Part shown: in pieces, positions 15,128 through 21,689 of the stretch | How the letters are laid out: each line of letters begins with the position of its first letter | Numbering within the stretch: position 1 is the stretch's first letter | The notes under the pieces: generated by a model | Database searches by the model: none | What the model was told of the DNA's origin: nothing | What the model saw: only the letters and a program-made list of their open reading frames with translations | Virus record (IMG/VR): IMGVR_UViG_3300023178_000307 | Span: 1 to 21,689 of that record | Source of the DNA: a virus | Reading direction: 5' to 3' (one strand) | Length of the DNA: 21,689 bases | Translations under genes and position numbers: made by a program

Positions 15128-16330
15128 CTAAATTTCACCAGGAAAGTAAGCGTCTTCCATAGTTTTTAAATTATTTTGGTCTGTTCGGGTTTCAATTAGT
15201 TCCACAAATTTCATCGATTCTTTGTACAGAAATTCTACATAATCAGAGGTATCCTTGTAACAAGAGGTCCAGAGTAAAAAATGAAATCTAGGAAATGGGC
15301 ATATCCTATCATCTCTCATGAGCATTGATGTTATTTCATACATCCTATGAAATTTTTGGTCCTCCAAGAGCATCTCTGCCAAAATAACCCAGTGCTCGTT
15401 TCTATCCGGACAATACCAGTCAGCTTGTTCAAGCCTTTTATATGCGAGATCTCGATTTCCTATAAATCTATGTGCTTGTCCGATAAGAACTATAGAAAGG
15501 TAACACATCTCATCAAACACTGTAGGAGGTGAGTCATTATCATAAACTGGAAATTTCCTTCTCACATAATGTTCAAGGTAATATATAGTCCTTCTAGCGT
15601 ATTCATCACTATGATTTTTGCCAAACGGGAGATTTCCATTCTGATAAATATCAGCATAACTTTTACCAATATAGAAAAGATGGTAATCATCCTCTTTTAT
15701 CTTCCCAGAACAAACCTGATCAGCTTCAAGTAAAAGAGCATCATTTAAAAACTTTAAAGGGTCTTCCCAAGTTTTACCGTCATTTGTAATGATATGTCTA
15801 AACCCACGGGGTAAGTTAATTACCTGAAAATTACCCTCCCCTTCTTTGTGACCAGAAAGATAAATTGTCTCATGCCTTTTGTCGTGCTTGAAATACCATG
15901 GCAATTTTGCATTCCAAAGCCAAGTTCTATAATATATTCCACCCGGGTCCTGAGCGGTAATATTAAAACTTTGAATAGATGTGTCGTTAATCAAAGACCA
16001 ATCAAAATTATCATCAACAGCCAGTTGTTCATCTGCATCCATCCTTAAAATCCAATCACAACCATGATCAGCTTTTAAACATTCTTGCAAAGTGTGATCC
16101 CGATTAAATCCAGGATATTGCCATTCAGTTTCATACAGGTATCCAGGTATCCCCTTTTGAGAAAAGAAATTTCTAATAAGACCTTGGGTACCATCAGTAG
16201 AGCCGTTATCTTGTATAACCCAATAATCGATGTATCGATAGCAGGATTCAAGCATTCTCAGAATAACACGGGATTCATTAGCTACCATGGCATTCATGCA
16301 AATTTTAGCCCTCTTATTCATCATATACAT
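15128..16330 (-). CDS. GT2-family glycosyltransferase with helical TPR-like C-terminus (400 aa)
   Basis: Inverting GT-A glycosyltransferase. Motifs: KICMNAMVANESRVILRML (9-27), the nucleotide-binding DNGSTDGT (41-48), and the metal-binding DxD in RMDADEQL (97-104, D98/D100). The C-terminal third (about 265-390) is helical and TPR-like (IGQAHRFIGNRDLAYKRLEQ, HWVILAEMLLEDQKFHRMYE), a layout known in GT2 proteins that modify peptides. ATG codons at 16330, 16324 and 16321 are possible starts; MNKRAKI from 16321 looks most natural. The start overlaps the end of the previous glycosyltransferase by 17 bases, so expression is coupled. The acceptor is unknown. A protein acceptor fits the neighbouring TibC-type enzyme. 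Confidence 0.87.
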   Translation of the reverse strand: MYMMNKRAKICMNAMVANESRVILRMLESCYRYIDYWVIQDNGSTDGTQGLIRNFFSQKGIPGYLYETEWQYPGFNRDHTLQECLKADHGCDWILRMDADEQLAVDDNFDWSLINDTSIQSFNITAQDPGGIYYRTWLWNAKLPWYFKHDKRHETIYLSGHKEGEGNFQVINLPRGFRHIITNDGKTWEDPLKFLNDALLLEADQVCSGKIKEDDYHLFYIGKSYADIYQNGNLPFGKNHSDEYARRTIYYLEHYVRRKFPVYDNDSPPTVFDEMCYLSIVLIGQAHRFIGNRDLAYKRLEQADWYCPDRNEHWVILAEMLLEDQKFHRMYEITSMLMRDDRICPFPRFHFLLWTSCYKDTSDYVEFLYKESMKFVELIETRTDQNNLKTMEDAYFPGEI

Positions 16331-17612
16331 AATTCAAAACCTGTTCATCCTCCCAGAACTTTATATCACTAAGGTCACTATTCATTATAGCCTCTTGGTG
16401 CCTATTAGTTCTCTTTTCTTCGTCCCACTCCCAATCATGGAACCCCAAATCAATTATCCTGTTATGTATTGCTTTGTTATATTTCTCTTTCAAAATTCTA
16501 GAAATTCTATTAATTTCGAAAGAGTTATAGCTAACAGTCCCGGAGCCATTACTATATTGAATATATAGCAAATCCTTAATATGGACTATCCTTGTTTCGA
16601 GAAAAGTTTTAATGATTAATTCTAGATCATCCGCTATTGGTAGGCTTTCAGCATGCCCTCCGATTTTTTTATAAATATCAGACCTCCAAGCCCTAACATG
16701 ATTTGGCATTGAAATATTAAATCTAATAGTAATCGGATTTATAGAGGGATAGTGATGTGTTAGATATCTTTTACCCTTTATATTAACCCAAGAGTGTCCA
16801 GAATACCCAAAGTTAAAGTTGTTGCCTTCAACACCATAGAAATTACCATCGTATTTTTCATCTTTGCTACCATATCTTCTAAATTTCCCATTCTCAAACA
16901 TTTCTGTACAGTCACTGTAAATGAATCCAGCGTCAGGGAATTTATCGCTAGCAGATTTAATTTTAGCCAAGCAATTATCCAATAAATAGTCATCATGGTC
17001 AAGTTCTACCAACCATTTACCACTAGACAAAGAGCAGGCCCTCTTCTTAGCCATTCCTACAAATCCCCCGGTATTTGGTGTTATTCTATATGGTTTAACC
17101 CTTAAATCCCTGGAAGCTATCTTTTGAAGATCATGCCATAAGTCGTTATGGTCTGAAGGCGAATCGTCTACAACAACCCACTCCCAATCTGTTTCACTCT
17201 GATCTACTATTCCTTGATAAGTTCTAAATATTCTCTCCCCCGTTTTGAAAGCAGGGGTAAAAATGCTGAAAAGAGGAATGTGTGGGTTTGTACGAACGTC
17301 TACTGCCTTAACCACCACATCATTAGCAAGTGTGTCAGGATCTGGGATTTGATCGTATTCTATAACCATTCTATCAAAATGCGAATGTATTTGATCATAC
17401 TTACTACCAATAAAAACGAAAACATCAGGAGTGTGTTTGATGTTTAAATCCGATAGTACATTATTGTCTACATCAATTATGCCAATAGAAATCAAATTCA
17501 CCCACTGCATGTTATTTTCTACCGAAGAATAAACTGTGGTAACGAATTCATAATTGCCACTAGGCTTATCCCAACCAAAAACAATAGCAGTCGGTCTTTT
17601 AACAATTAGCAT
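16314..17612 (-). CDS. GT2-family glycosyltransferase with extra N-terminal domain (432 aa)
   Basis: GT-A glycosyltransferase. The catalytic domain starts near residue 112 (IPLFSIFTPAFKTGERIFR), with WEWVVVDDSPSD (143-154) for nucleotide binding and LVELDHDDYL (201-210) as the DxD-type metal motif. A YSDCTEMFENGKF segment and HVRAWRSDIYKKIGG (about 309-323) are typical of GT2 enzymes. The first 110 residues form a small alpha/beta region (FVFIGSKYDQIHSHFDRMV) that I cannot name. The end is basic, then acidic. It starts one base after the dioxygenase-like gene and overlaps the next glycosyltransferase by 17 bases, in the middle of the modification operon. Sugar and acceptor are not deducible. 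Confidence 0.86.
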   Translation of the reverse strand: MLIVKRPTAIVFGWDKPSGNYEFVTTVYSSVENNMQWVNLISIGIIDVDNNVLSDLNIKHTPDVFVFIGSKYDQIHSHFDRMVIEYDQIPDPDTLANDVVVKAVDVRTNPHIPLFSIFTPAFKTGERIFRTYQGIVDQSETDWEWVVVDDSPSDHNDLWHDLQKIASRDLRVKPYRITPNTGGFVGMAKKRACSLSSGKWLVELDHDDYLLDNCLAKIKSASDKFPDAGFIYSDCTEMFENGKFRRYGSKDEKYDGNFYGVEGNNFNFGYSGHSWVNIKGKRYLTHHYPSINPITIRFNISMPNHVRAWRSDIYKKIGGHAESLPIADDLELIIKTFLETRIVHIKDLLYIQYSNGSGTVSYNSFEINRISRILKEKYNKAIHNRIIDLGFHDWEWDEEKRTNRHQEAIMNSDLSDIKFWEDEQVLNYVYDE

Positions 17613-18191
17613 TTATTTTTCCGTGTTGAAAAAGAAAACCTGGAATAGCCTACCGTCATTTTTATCCAGTCCGAAATAGTCCAAAGAAACGTGAAATAAA
17701 TCACCCCGATAAATTACCAGCCTATTATAAATATTTCCAATTTTATCAACCATTTCCCATTTGGTCATATCCTGGGATTCTATATTAACAGGGGCTGCTT
17801 TAGCTACCTCATCAGGATGCTCAGAATTTCTCCACCTATTAAGACCAGTTTCTTTATGCCTAAAAAGACCAGTACCTGCAGAAAGTGGTGCATCTGGTGT
17901 TAAATAAAGAACTCCTGCCCAATCTGTTGTGTCATCGCTATGGATCCAGGATCTGTCAGCAGCTACTGTATATTGAAAGGACCCAGTTGAATCATCACCC
18001 CACCAAGTAACCTCTCCGCCATAAGGTCTAATTATATCCTGAATAGAATTCTTTACGTTATCTGCTAAAAAAGATACCGTTCTTTGTCCGGGGTAATTTC
18101 CACGAGCACTAAATTCTTGGGCTAAAGCAAATGATCTTACATCATCGGGATTTTTATAGAAATCGTCTATAATGATTGTTTGGACCTTCAT
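17613..18191 (-). CDS. 2-oxoglutarate/Fe(II)-dioxygenase-like protein (192 aa)
   Basis: Small double-stranded beta-helix protein with the pattern of Fe(II)/2-oxoglutarate oxygenases: HxD at H84-S-D86 in WIHSDDTTDWAGVLYL, a distal H167 in YRGDLFHVSLDYFG, and R181 in GRLFQVFFF as the possible 2-oxoglutarate anchor. The spacing and the short length resemble the DUF6445-type group rather than classic P4H. The N-terminal VQTIIIDDFYKNPDDVRSFA is also typical of this group. It would hydroxylate or otherwise oxidise a substrate in the cytoplasm. It lies between the fibre genes and four glycosyltransferases and abuts the first of these, so fibre or glycan modification is a reasonable guess. Host metabolite modification is the alternative. 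Confidence 0.78.
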   Translation of the reverse strand: MKVQTIIIDDFYKNPDDVRSFALAQEFSARGNYPGQRTVSFLADNVKNSIQDIIRPYGGEVTWWGDDSTGSFQYTVAADRSWIHSDDTTDWAGVLYLTPDAPLSAGTGLFRHKETGLNRWRNSEHPDEVAKAAPVNIESQDMTKWEMVDKIGNIYNRLVIYRGDLFHVSLDYFGLDKNDGRLFQVFFFNTEK

Positions 18192-18206
18192 ATAGAATTA
18201 CAATAA

Positions 18207-18224
18207 TGATTTATTCTTATACGC
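18207..18224 (-). promoter_or_regulatory. Possible promoter before the modification operon
   Basis: The minus strand reads GGCGTATAAGAATAAATC in the 59-bp gap before the dioxygenase-like gene. It contains TATAAG and AATAAAT but lacks the CGGATAWATA form. It is the only gap of any size between the fibre gene and the neck gene, so an operon start here is plausible. Confidence 0.25.
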
Positions 18225-18250
18225 CAAACAATCCAAAGGTTTTCAATTAT

Positions 18251-18505
18251 TTAAAGTAATCCTGGGAATTCATTAACCTTTTGAGTTGTATTGGGGTTAC
18301 TAACTATCGAATTAGAATTACCTAGAATATCGGACATAGAAAAAATCACACTCGGAATATGATCACCAGTAGATTTGGAATAATCATATGTATTTAAAAC
18401 AATACCCTCCTTATTGATAATTTCAATTCTCGAAATTTCTTCACCTCCAACAAAATTATTGGCCATTTGTAAAAGTGACATGTCTACCTTAGGTACTTCC
18501 TTCAT
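18251..18505 (-). CDS. Small protein of unknown function after the fibre gene (84 aa)
   Basis: I do not recognise it. It starts with a Met 12 bases after the fibre stop codon, without a ribosome-binding site. It has a helix (DMSLLQMANNFVGGEE) followed by a beta pair (ISRIEIINKEGIVLNTYDYS) and an Asn/Ser/Pro-rich tail. There is no signal peptide or transmembrane segment. Small genes directly after phage fibres are often fibre chaperones or attachment proteins, but no specific feature here shows that. Confidence 0.6.
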   Translation of the reverse strand: MKEVPKVDMSLLQMANNFVGGEEISRIEIINKEGIVLNTYDYSKSTGDHIPSVIFSMSDILGNSNSIVSNPNTTQKVNEFPGLL

Positions 18506-18517
18506 AGCATTAATCTA

Positions 18518-21500
18518 TTACTCACAAGAGTATCCAGGAACGTTATATGTTGTTCCATCACAATCAATTCGGAACCACACATTAGGTTCTGCAAGATAAA
18601 CGTCAGGATTAGTCCCGTAGTACAATGTTGGGTTACCACCTTCAGTAGATGTACACGTTCCATCACACGGAATTGTTGCTGCTGCTCCTTGTGCTCCTTG
18701 TGCTCCTGCTGCTCCTGCTGCTCCCTGTGCTCCGTCAGAACCAGAAGCAGCAGCTGCTCCTGATATCCGAGCAATATTAATAACAGCATCAGTGATCGCT
18801 ACAGTTCCAGTACCGCTACTATCCATCCGTGCTGCATTTACCTCCATTCTTATAGTATCATTCGTATTTAAATAGAAATAACCAGTGGTTAGCGTATTAA
18901 TTTCATCATTATAAAGCTGTCCTCTTGAGTAAGTATCAGACTTAGAAGAATCTACAACAGCACCATTAATATAGAGATTTTGCTGCATTGTTGATCTAGA
19001 ACCACTCCTACTTGCTCCAACAATGTAATTTACATTAGAGCTAATTATATAATATCCATCTTGCAGAATCTCAATAAGAGCAGTATCATTCGTATGATCG
19101 TAAATTAAGGCGTTGGTTGAAGGGTCTAAACCATATTGTGTATGCGAAACTTTAATATCTGCTGTGGTACCTTGGGTAGAGAAATTAGTTACATTTAAAG
19201 TACCATCATCATACCCATTAAATCTATCTACACTACCTCCAACACCAGAACTTCCTGATGATCCAGAAGAACCAGAACTTCCTGAGGATCCAGAAGAACC
19301 AGAACTTCCTGATGATCCAGAAGAACCAGATGTTCCTGAAGAACCACTAGATCCTGAGGAACCACTAGAGCCTGACGATCCTGATGTTCCTGATGAACCA
19401 GAAGAACCACTAGAGCCTGATGATCCAGAAGAACCTGAGGATCCTGAGGATCCTGAAGAACCACTAGATCCTGAGGAACCACTAGAGCCTGATGATCCAG
19501 AAGAACCTGATGTTCCAGAACTTCCTGGTGCTCCTACTCCTGCAATTTGAATTAATATATCATCACCTGTAGTAGGCGACCATCCTGTACCTGACAAATG
19601 ATCTAAATCAAATTCCCAATATGATCCGTTATCAACACCAACTGAGATTTGCGTATAATAAAGTACGTTAGATCCACCAACTAATCGCGTTATTTTCCAT
19701 AGGGTTCCGTTGCCTAAACTATTAAAAATGTTTACATAATTAGGTCCTGATATGGGGTTTTCATTTATCAATAAGACAAAGGGTGATGCAGGTAAATTAG
19801 ATCCGGAGCTATTTCTAGCTTCTCCACTTGCTGGAGATCCTCCGGATGTTGTCCAATCCCAGGTATTGTCTATTACATATCCTGAAGTACCAGAAATTCC
19901 TGATGATCCTGATGATCCCGAAGAACCACTAGAGCCTGATGTTCCCGAAGATCCACTAGAGCCTGAAGAACCACTAGATCCAGAAGAACCACTAGAGCCT
20001 GAGGATCCTGAGGTTCCTGAAGAACCTGAAGAACCACTAGAGCCTGACGATCCAGAAGATCCTGATGTTCCTGCATCACCAATTACATTAAGTCCTACCC
20101 AATAATCTTCACCATCGGTAAGGGATCCAGATCCACCTCTATCTATATACTCTAAACCTAGTTGAAACCATGTACTATTAGTTGGAGGATTTTTTGTTGC
20201 ACTGGTTACATAATATGATGCAAATTGAGAATTTCCTGGGGTTAAGAACTGTATAATTCCTCTTCTTGGACCAGGGTTTGCTATCTCATCGAAGATATCT
20301 AACGTCTTAGTAACATTTACTGAATTAGTAGAAGTTGTACTAATCGCAGCACCTGTAACACTGTTTAAGCTTGCATTATTTAATACAAATTGTTGGGATG
20401 ATGGTGCTACTGTAATGTTCGTACTGCTTGAATCGTATTCAGAAAAGAATCCTAAATAATTTGTGCCATCAATACCTGATGTTCCGGAAGAACCACTAGA
20501 TCCTGAAGAACCTGATGTTCCTGAAGAACCTGATGATCCTGAAGAACCAGAGGAACCTGATGAACCAGAGGAACCTGATGAACCAGAAGAACCAGAAGAA
20601 CCTGAAGATCCTGATGATCCAGAAGAACCACTAGATCCAGAAGAACCTGATGTTCCTGAAGACCCTGAAGATCCTGAAGATCCACTTGACCCTGAAGATC
20701 CAGAAGAACCACTAGATCCTGAAGAACCGCTAGATCCTGAGGTTCCTGAGGAACCTGAAGATCCTGAAGATCCACTTGACCCTGAAGATCCAGAAGAACC
20801 ACTAGATCCTGAAGAACCTGAAGAACCAGAAGAACCTGACGATCCTGAAGATCCAGAAGATCCACTCGTGCCTGAAGAACCTGAAGAACCTGAAGAACCT
20901 GAAGAACCTGAAGAACCTGACGATCCTGATGATCCTGATGATCCAGAGGAACCTGAAGATCCTGAAGATCCACTAGATCCTGATGAACCTGAAGATCCTG
21001 AAGTTCCTGAAGATCCAGAAGAACCACTAGAGCCTGAAGAACCTGAAGATCCTGATGATCCAGAAGAACCACTAGATCCAGAAGAACCTGATGTTCCTGA
21101 AGAACCACTAGATCCTGAAGAACCTGATGAACCTGAGGATCCTGAAGTTCCTGATGAACCAGAAGAACCACTAGATCCTGATGATCCGGAAGATCCACTA
21201 GAACCTGAAGTTCCAGAGGCTCCAGATACACCAGAGGAACCTGATGATCCACTTGTGCCGGAAGAACCTGATGATCCTGAAGAACCTGATGATCCTGAAG
21301 ATCCACTTGTGCCTGAAGAACCTGATGATCCTGAAGATCCTGAAGAGCCACTAGATCCTGATGATCCTGAAGTTCCTGAAGATCCTGAAGAGCCACTAGA
21401 TCCTGAAGAACCCGAAGAACCCGAAGAACCTGATGATCCTGAAGAACCGCTAGATCCTGAAGTTCCTGAAGAGCCACTAGACCCTGAAGAACCCGAAGAA

Positions 21501-21689
21501 CCTGATGATCCTGAAGATCCAGAAGAACCACTAGATCCTGAAGAACCTGAAGAACCTGAAGAACCTGAAGAACCTGAGGATCCTGAGGTTCCTGACGATC
21601 CAGAAGAACCGCTAGATCCTGAAGAACCGCTAGATCCTGAAGTTCCTGAGGAACCTGAAGATCCTGAAGAGCCACTAGATCCTGATGAT
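18518..21689 (-). CDS. Giant Ser/Gly-repeat fibre protein with C1q-like domain, 5' end outside window (at least 1056 aa)
   Basis: One uninterrupted frame runs from the right edge (first full codon at 21688) to the stop at 18518; I translated it across the shadow ORFs. Residues counted from the edge: GSS/GTS block 1 (1-405, with one GVSGAS break near 21218-21232), beta domain A (406-539), block 2 (540-603), beta domain B (604-721), block 3 (722-815), C-terminal part (816-1056). A and B resemble each other, each ending in a Trp strand, a Gly loop, a GDD/GED turn and a Gly-Xaa junction into the next repeat. The C-terminal part looks like a C1q/TNF jelly roll (SHTQYG, DGYYIISSNVNY, YSRGQLYND, NDTIRMEVNAA, VINIARIS), then GAQGAAGAAGAQGAQGAA collagen-like, then a tip with four Cys ending PGYSCE. 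A TTG at 19771 is not the true start. It is probably a trimeric tail or head fibre that binds the host or surrounding glycans. Confidence 0.85.
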   Translation of the reverse strand, partial: SSGSSGSSGSSGSSGTSGSSGSSGSSGSSGSSGTSGSSGSSGSSGSSGSSGSSGSSGSSGSSGSSGSSGSSGSSGTSGSSGSSGSSGSSGSSGSSGSSGSSGSSGTSGSSGSSGSSGSSGSSGSSGTSGSSGSSGSSGSSGSSGTSGSSGSSGVSGASGTSGSSGSSGSSGSSGSSGSSGTSGSSGSSGSSGSSGSSGTSGSSGSSGSSGSSGSSGSSGSSGSSGSSGTSGSSGSSGSSGSSGSSGSSGSSGSSGSSGSSGSSGSSGSSGSSGTSGSSGSSGSSGSSGSSGSSGSSGSSGSSGSSGSSGSSGSSGTSGSSGSSGSSGSSGSSGSSGSSGSSGSSGTSGSSGSSGSSGSSGSSGSSGSSGSSGSSGSSGSSGSSGSSGSSGTSGSSGSSGSSGTSGIDGTNYLGFFSEYDSSSTNITVAPSSQQFVLNNASLNSVTGAAISTTSTNSVNVTKTLDIFDEIANPGPRRGIIQFLTPGNSQFASYYVTSATKNPPTNSTWFQLGLEYIDRGGSGSLTDGEDYWVGLNVIGDAGTSGSSGSSGSSGSSGSSGTSGSSGSSGSSGSSGSSGSSGSSGTSGSSGSSGSSGSSGISGTSGYVIDNTWDWTTSGGSPASGEARNSSGSNLPASPFVLLINENPISGPNYVNIFNSLGNGTLWKITRLVGGSNVLYYTQISVGVDNGSYWEFDLDHLSGTGWSPTTGDDILIQIAGVGAPGSSGTSGSSGSSGSSGSSGSSGSSGSSGSSGSSGSSGSSGSSGSSGTSGSSGSSGSSGSSGSSGTSGSSGSSGSSGSSGSSGSSGSSGSSGSSGVGGSVDRFNGYDDGTLNVTNFSTQGTTADIKVSHTQYGLDPSTNALIYDHTNDTALIEILQDGYYIISSNVNYIVGASRSGSRSTMQQNLYINGAVVDSSKSDTYSRGQLYNDEINTLTTGYFYLNTNDTIRMEVNAARMDSSGTGTVAITDAVINIARISGAAAASGSDGAQGAAGAAGAQGAQGAAATIPCDGTCTSTEGGNPTLYYGTNPDVYLAEPNVWFRIDCDGTTYNVPGYSCE
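19244..19525 (-). repeat. GSS/GTS coding repeat, block 3
   Basis: About 94 codons of Gly-Ser-Ser with a few Gly-Thr-Ser. At DNA level the unit is built from GGATCTAGTGG- and TCTTCAGG-like pieces, so CTAG and GATC are frequent. It lies between beta domain B and the C1q-like domain. Confidence 0.95.
19880..20071 (-). repeat. GSS/GTS coding repeat, block 2
   Basis: About 64 codons of Gly-Ser-Ser/Gly-Thr-Ser between beta domains A and B, with GISGTSG just before domain B. It is made of the same nine- and eighteen-base pieces as the other blocks. Confidence 0.95.
20474..21689 (-). repeat. GSS/GTS coding repeat, block 1 (runs off the edge)
   Basis: At least 405 codons of Gly-Ser-Ser with scattered Gly-Thr-Ser and one Gly-Val-Ser-Gly-Ala-Ser interruption. 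Around two thirds of residues carry a hydroxyl. Synonymous codons vary (TCT, TCA, TCC, AGT; GGA, GGT, GGC), so the protein sequence seems more conserved than the DNA repeat. The other frames stay open through the block and give spurious ORFs on both strands. Confidence 0.95.

Noticed and set aside
16778-17002. Minus-strand 74-aa ORF within the first GT2 gene
   Set aside because: It overlaps fully the DxD region of a clear glycosyltransferase and has no protein-like pattern.
17613-18191. Classic collagen prolyl-4-hydroxylase
   Set aside because: Metal residues fit a 2-oxoglutarate oxygenase, but the sequence lacks P4H-specific patterns and the fibre has few prolines to modify.
18502-18789. 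Minus-strand 95-aa ORF with Glu-Gln-Gln-His repeats
   Set aside because: It is a shadow of the Gly-Ala-Gln stretch of the fibre gene in another frame.
19771-19771. TTG as the start of a 417-aa collagen-like protein
   Set aside because: The frame is open upstream with sensible protein (INENPISGP is preceded by ASPFVLL) and repeats; the TTG is an internal Leu codon.
19113-20105. Plus-strand ORFs rich in Pro, Glu and Asp (19113-19550 and 19752-20105)
   Set aside because: They are antisense readings of the Gly-Ser repeat and beta domains; no start signal, and all neighbours are on the minus strand.
20452-21675. Minus-strand 407-aa ORF rich in Leu, Gln, Asp and Val
   Set aside because: It is the neighbouring frame of the GSS repeat. 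The GSS frame continues smoothly into non-repeat beta domains, while this one has no such continuation.
20474-21689. CRISPR array or non-coding satellite
   Set aside because: There are no fixed repeats with unique spacers; the periodicity is nine bases and encodes an intact Gly-Ser-Ser frame.

Overview
The window looks like a late structural block of a T4-like contractile-tailed phage (myovirus) with AT-rich DNA. Every gene I accept lies on the minus strand, so the window is read right to left. The T4 order is clear: neck protein (gp14-like), small terminase (gp16-like), large terminase (gp17), tail sheath (gp18), then two tail tube proteins (gp19). After the tubes come a probable chaperone or baseplate protein split over two frames and a short tape-measure-like protein. 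Most start codons have an A/T-rich lead-in and no convincing Shine-Dalgarno sequence. Together with promoter-like CGGATAWATA boxes this suggests, without proving, a Bacteroidota host. The collagen-like GSS repeats resemble those of uncultured aquatic phages.

Right part (18518-21689): one very long fibre gene whose 5' end lies outside the window. Read in its true frame it is at least 1056 residues, alternating three (Gly-Ser-Ser/Gly-Thr-Ser)n blocks with three beta-rich domains. The last domain is C1q/TNF-like and is followed by a short Gly-Ala-Gln collagen-like stretch and a Cys-containing tip. Long ORFs in other frames here, rich in Leu-Gln-Asp or in Pro-Glu-Glu, are shadows of the repeat.

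Middle part (12608-18505): a compact run of small and modifying genes. In reading order these are an unknown 84-residue protein, a 2-oxoglutarate/Fe(II) dioxygenase-like protein, two GT-A glycosyltransferases, a 91-residue helical protein, a GT-B (GT4-like) glycosyltransferase, and a TibC/Aah-type protein O-heptosyltransferase carrying its four-cysteine metal motif. Most junctions are 0-13 nt or overlap, so they are probably co-expressed. TibC-type enzymes attach heptose to serines of repeat-rich surface proteins. Next to a huge serine-rich fibre, this points to a phage-encoded system that glycosylates its own fibre, which is the most interesting hypothesis in the window.

Left part (22-12538): virion assembly. 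The gp14-like neck protein is enlarged by an N-terminal receptor-type region and a C-terminal LamG-like domain. gp16 and gp17 follow. The sheath is 1098 residues against about 659 in T4, and the tube gene is duplicated. The 276-frame and 91-frame ORFs overlap by 101 nt just upstream of the tape-measure-like gene, where many tailed phages have a frameshifted tail-assembly chaperone. A proline codon slip at TTT CCC TCC would join them. No gene-free stretch exceeds 300 bases (the longest is about 100 bp, before the sheath gene). I saw no tRNA, CRISPR array, insertion sequence or attachment site.
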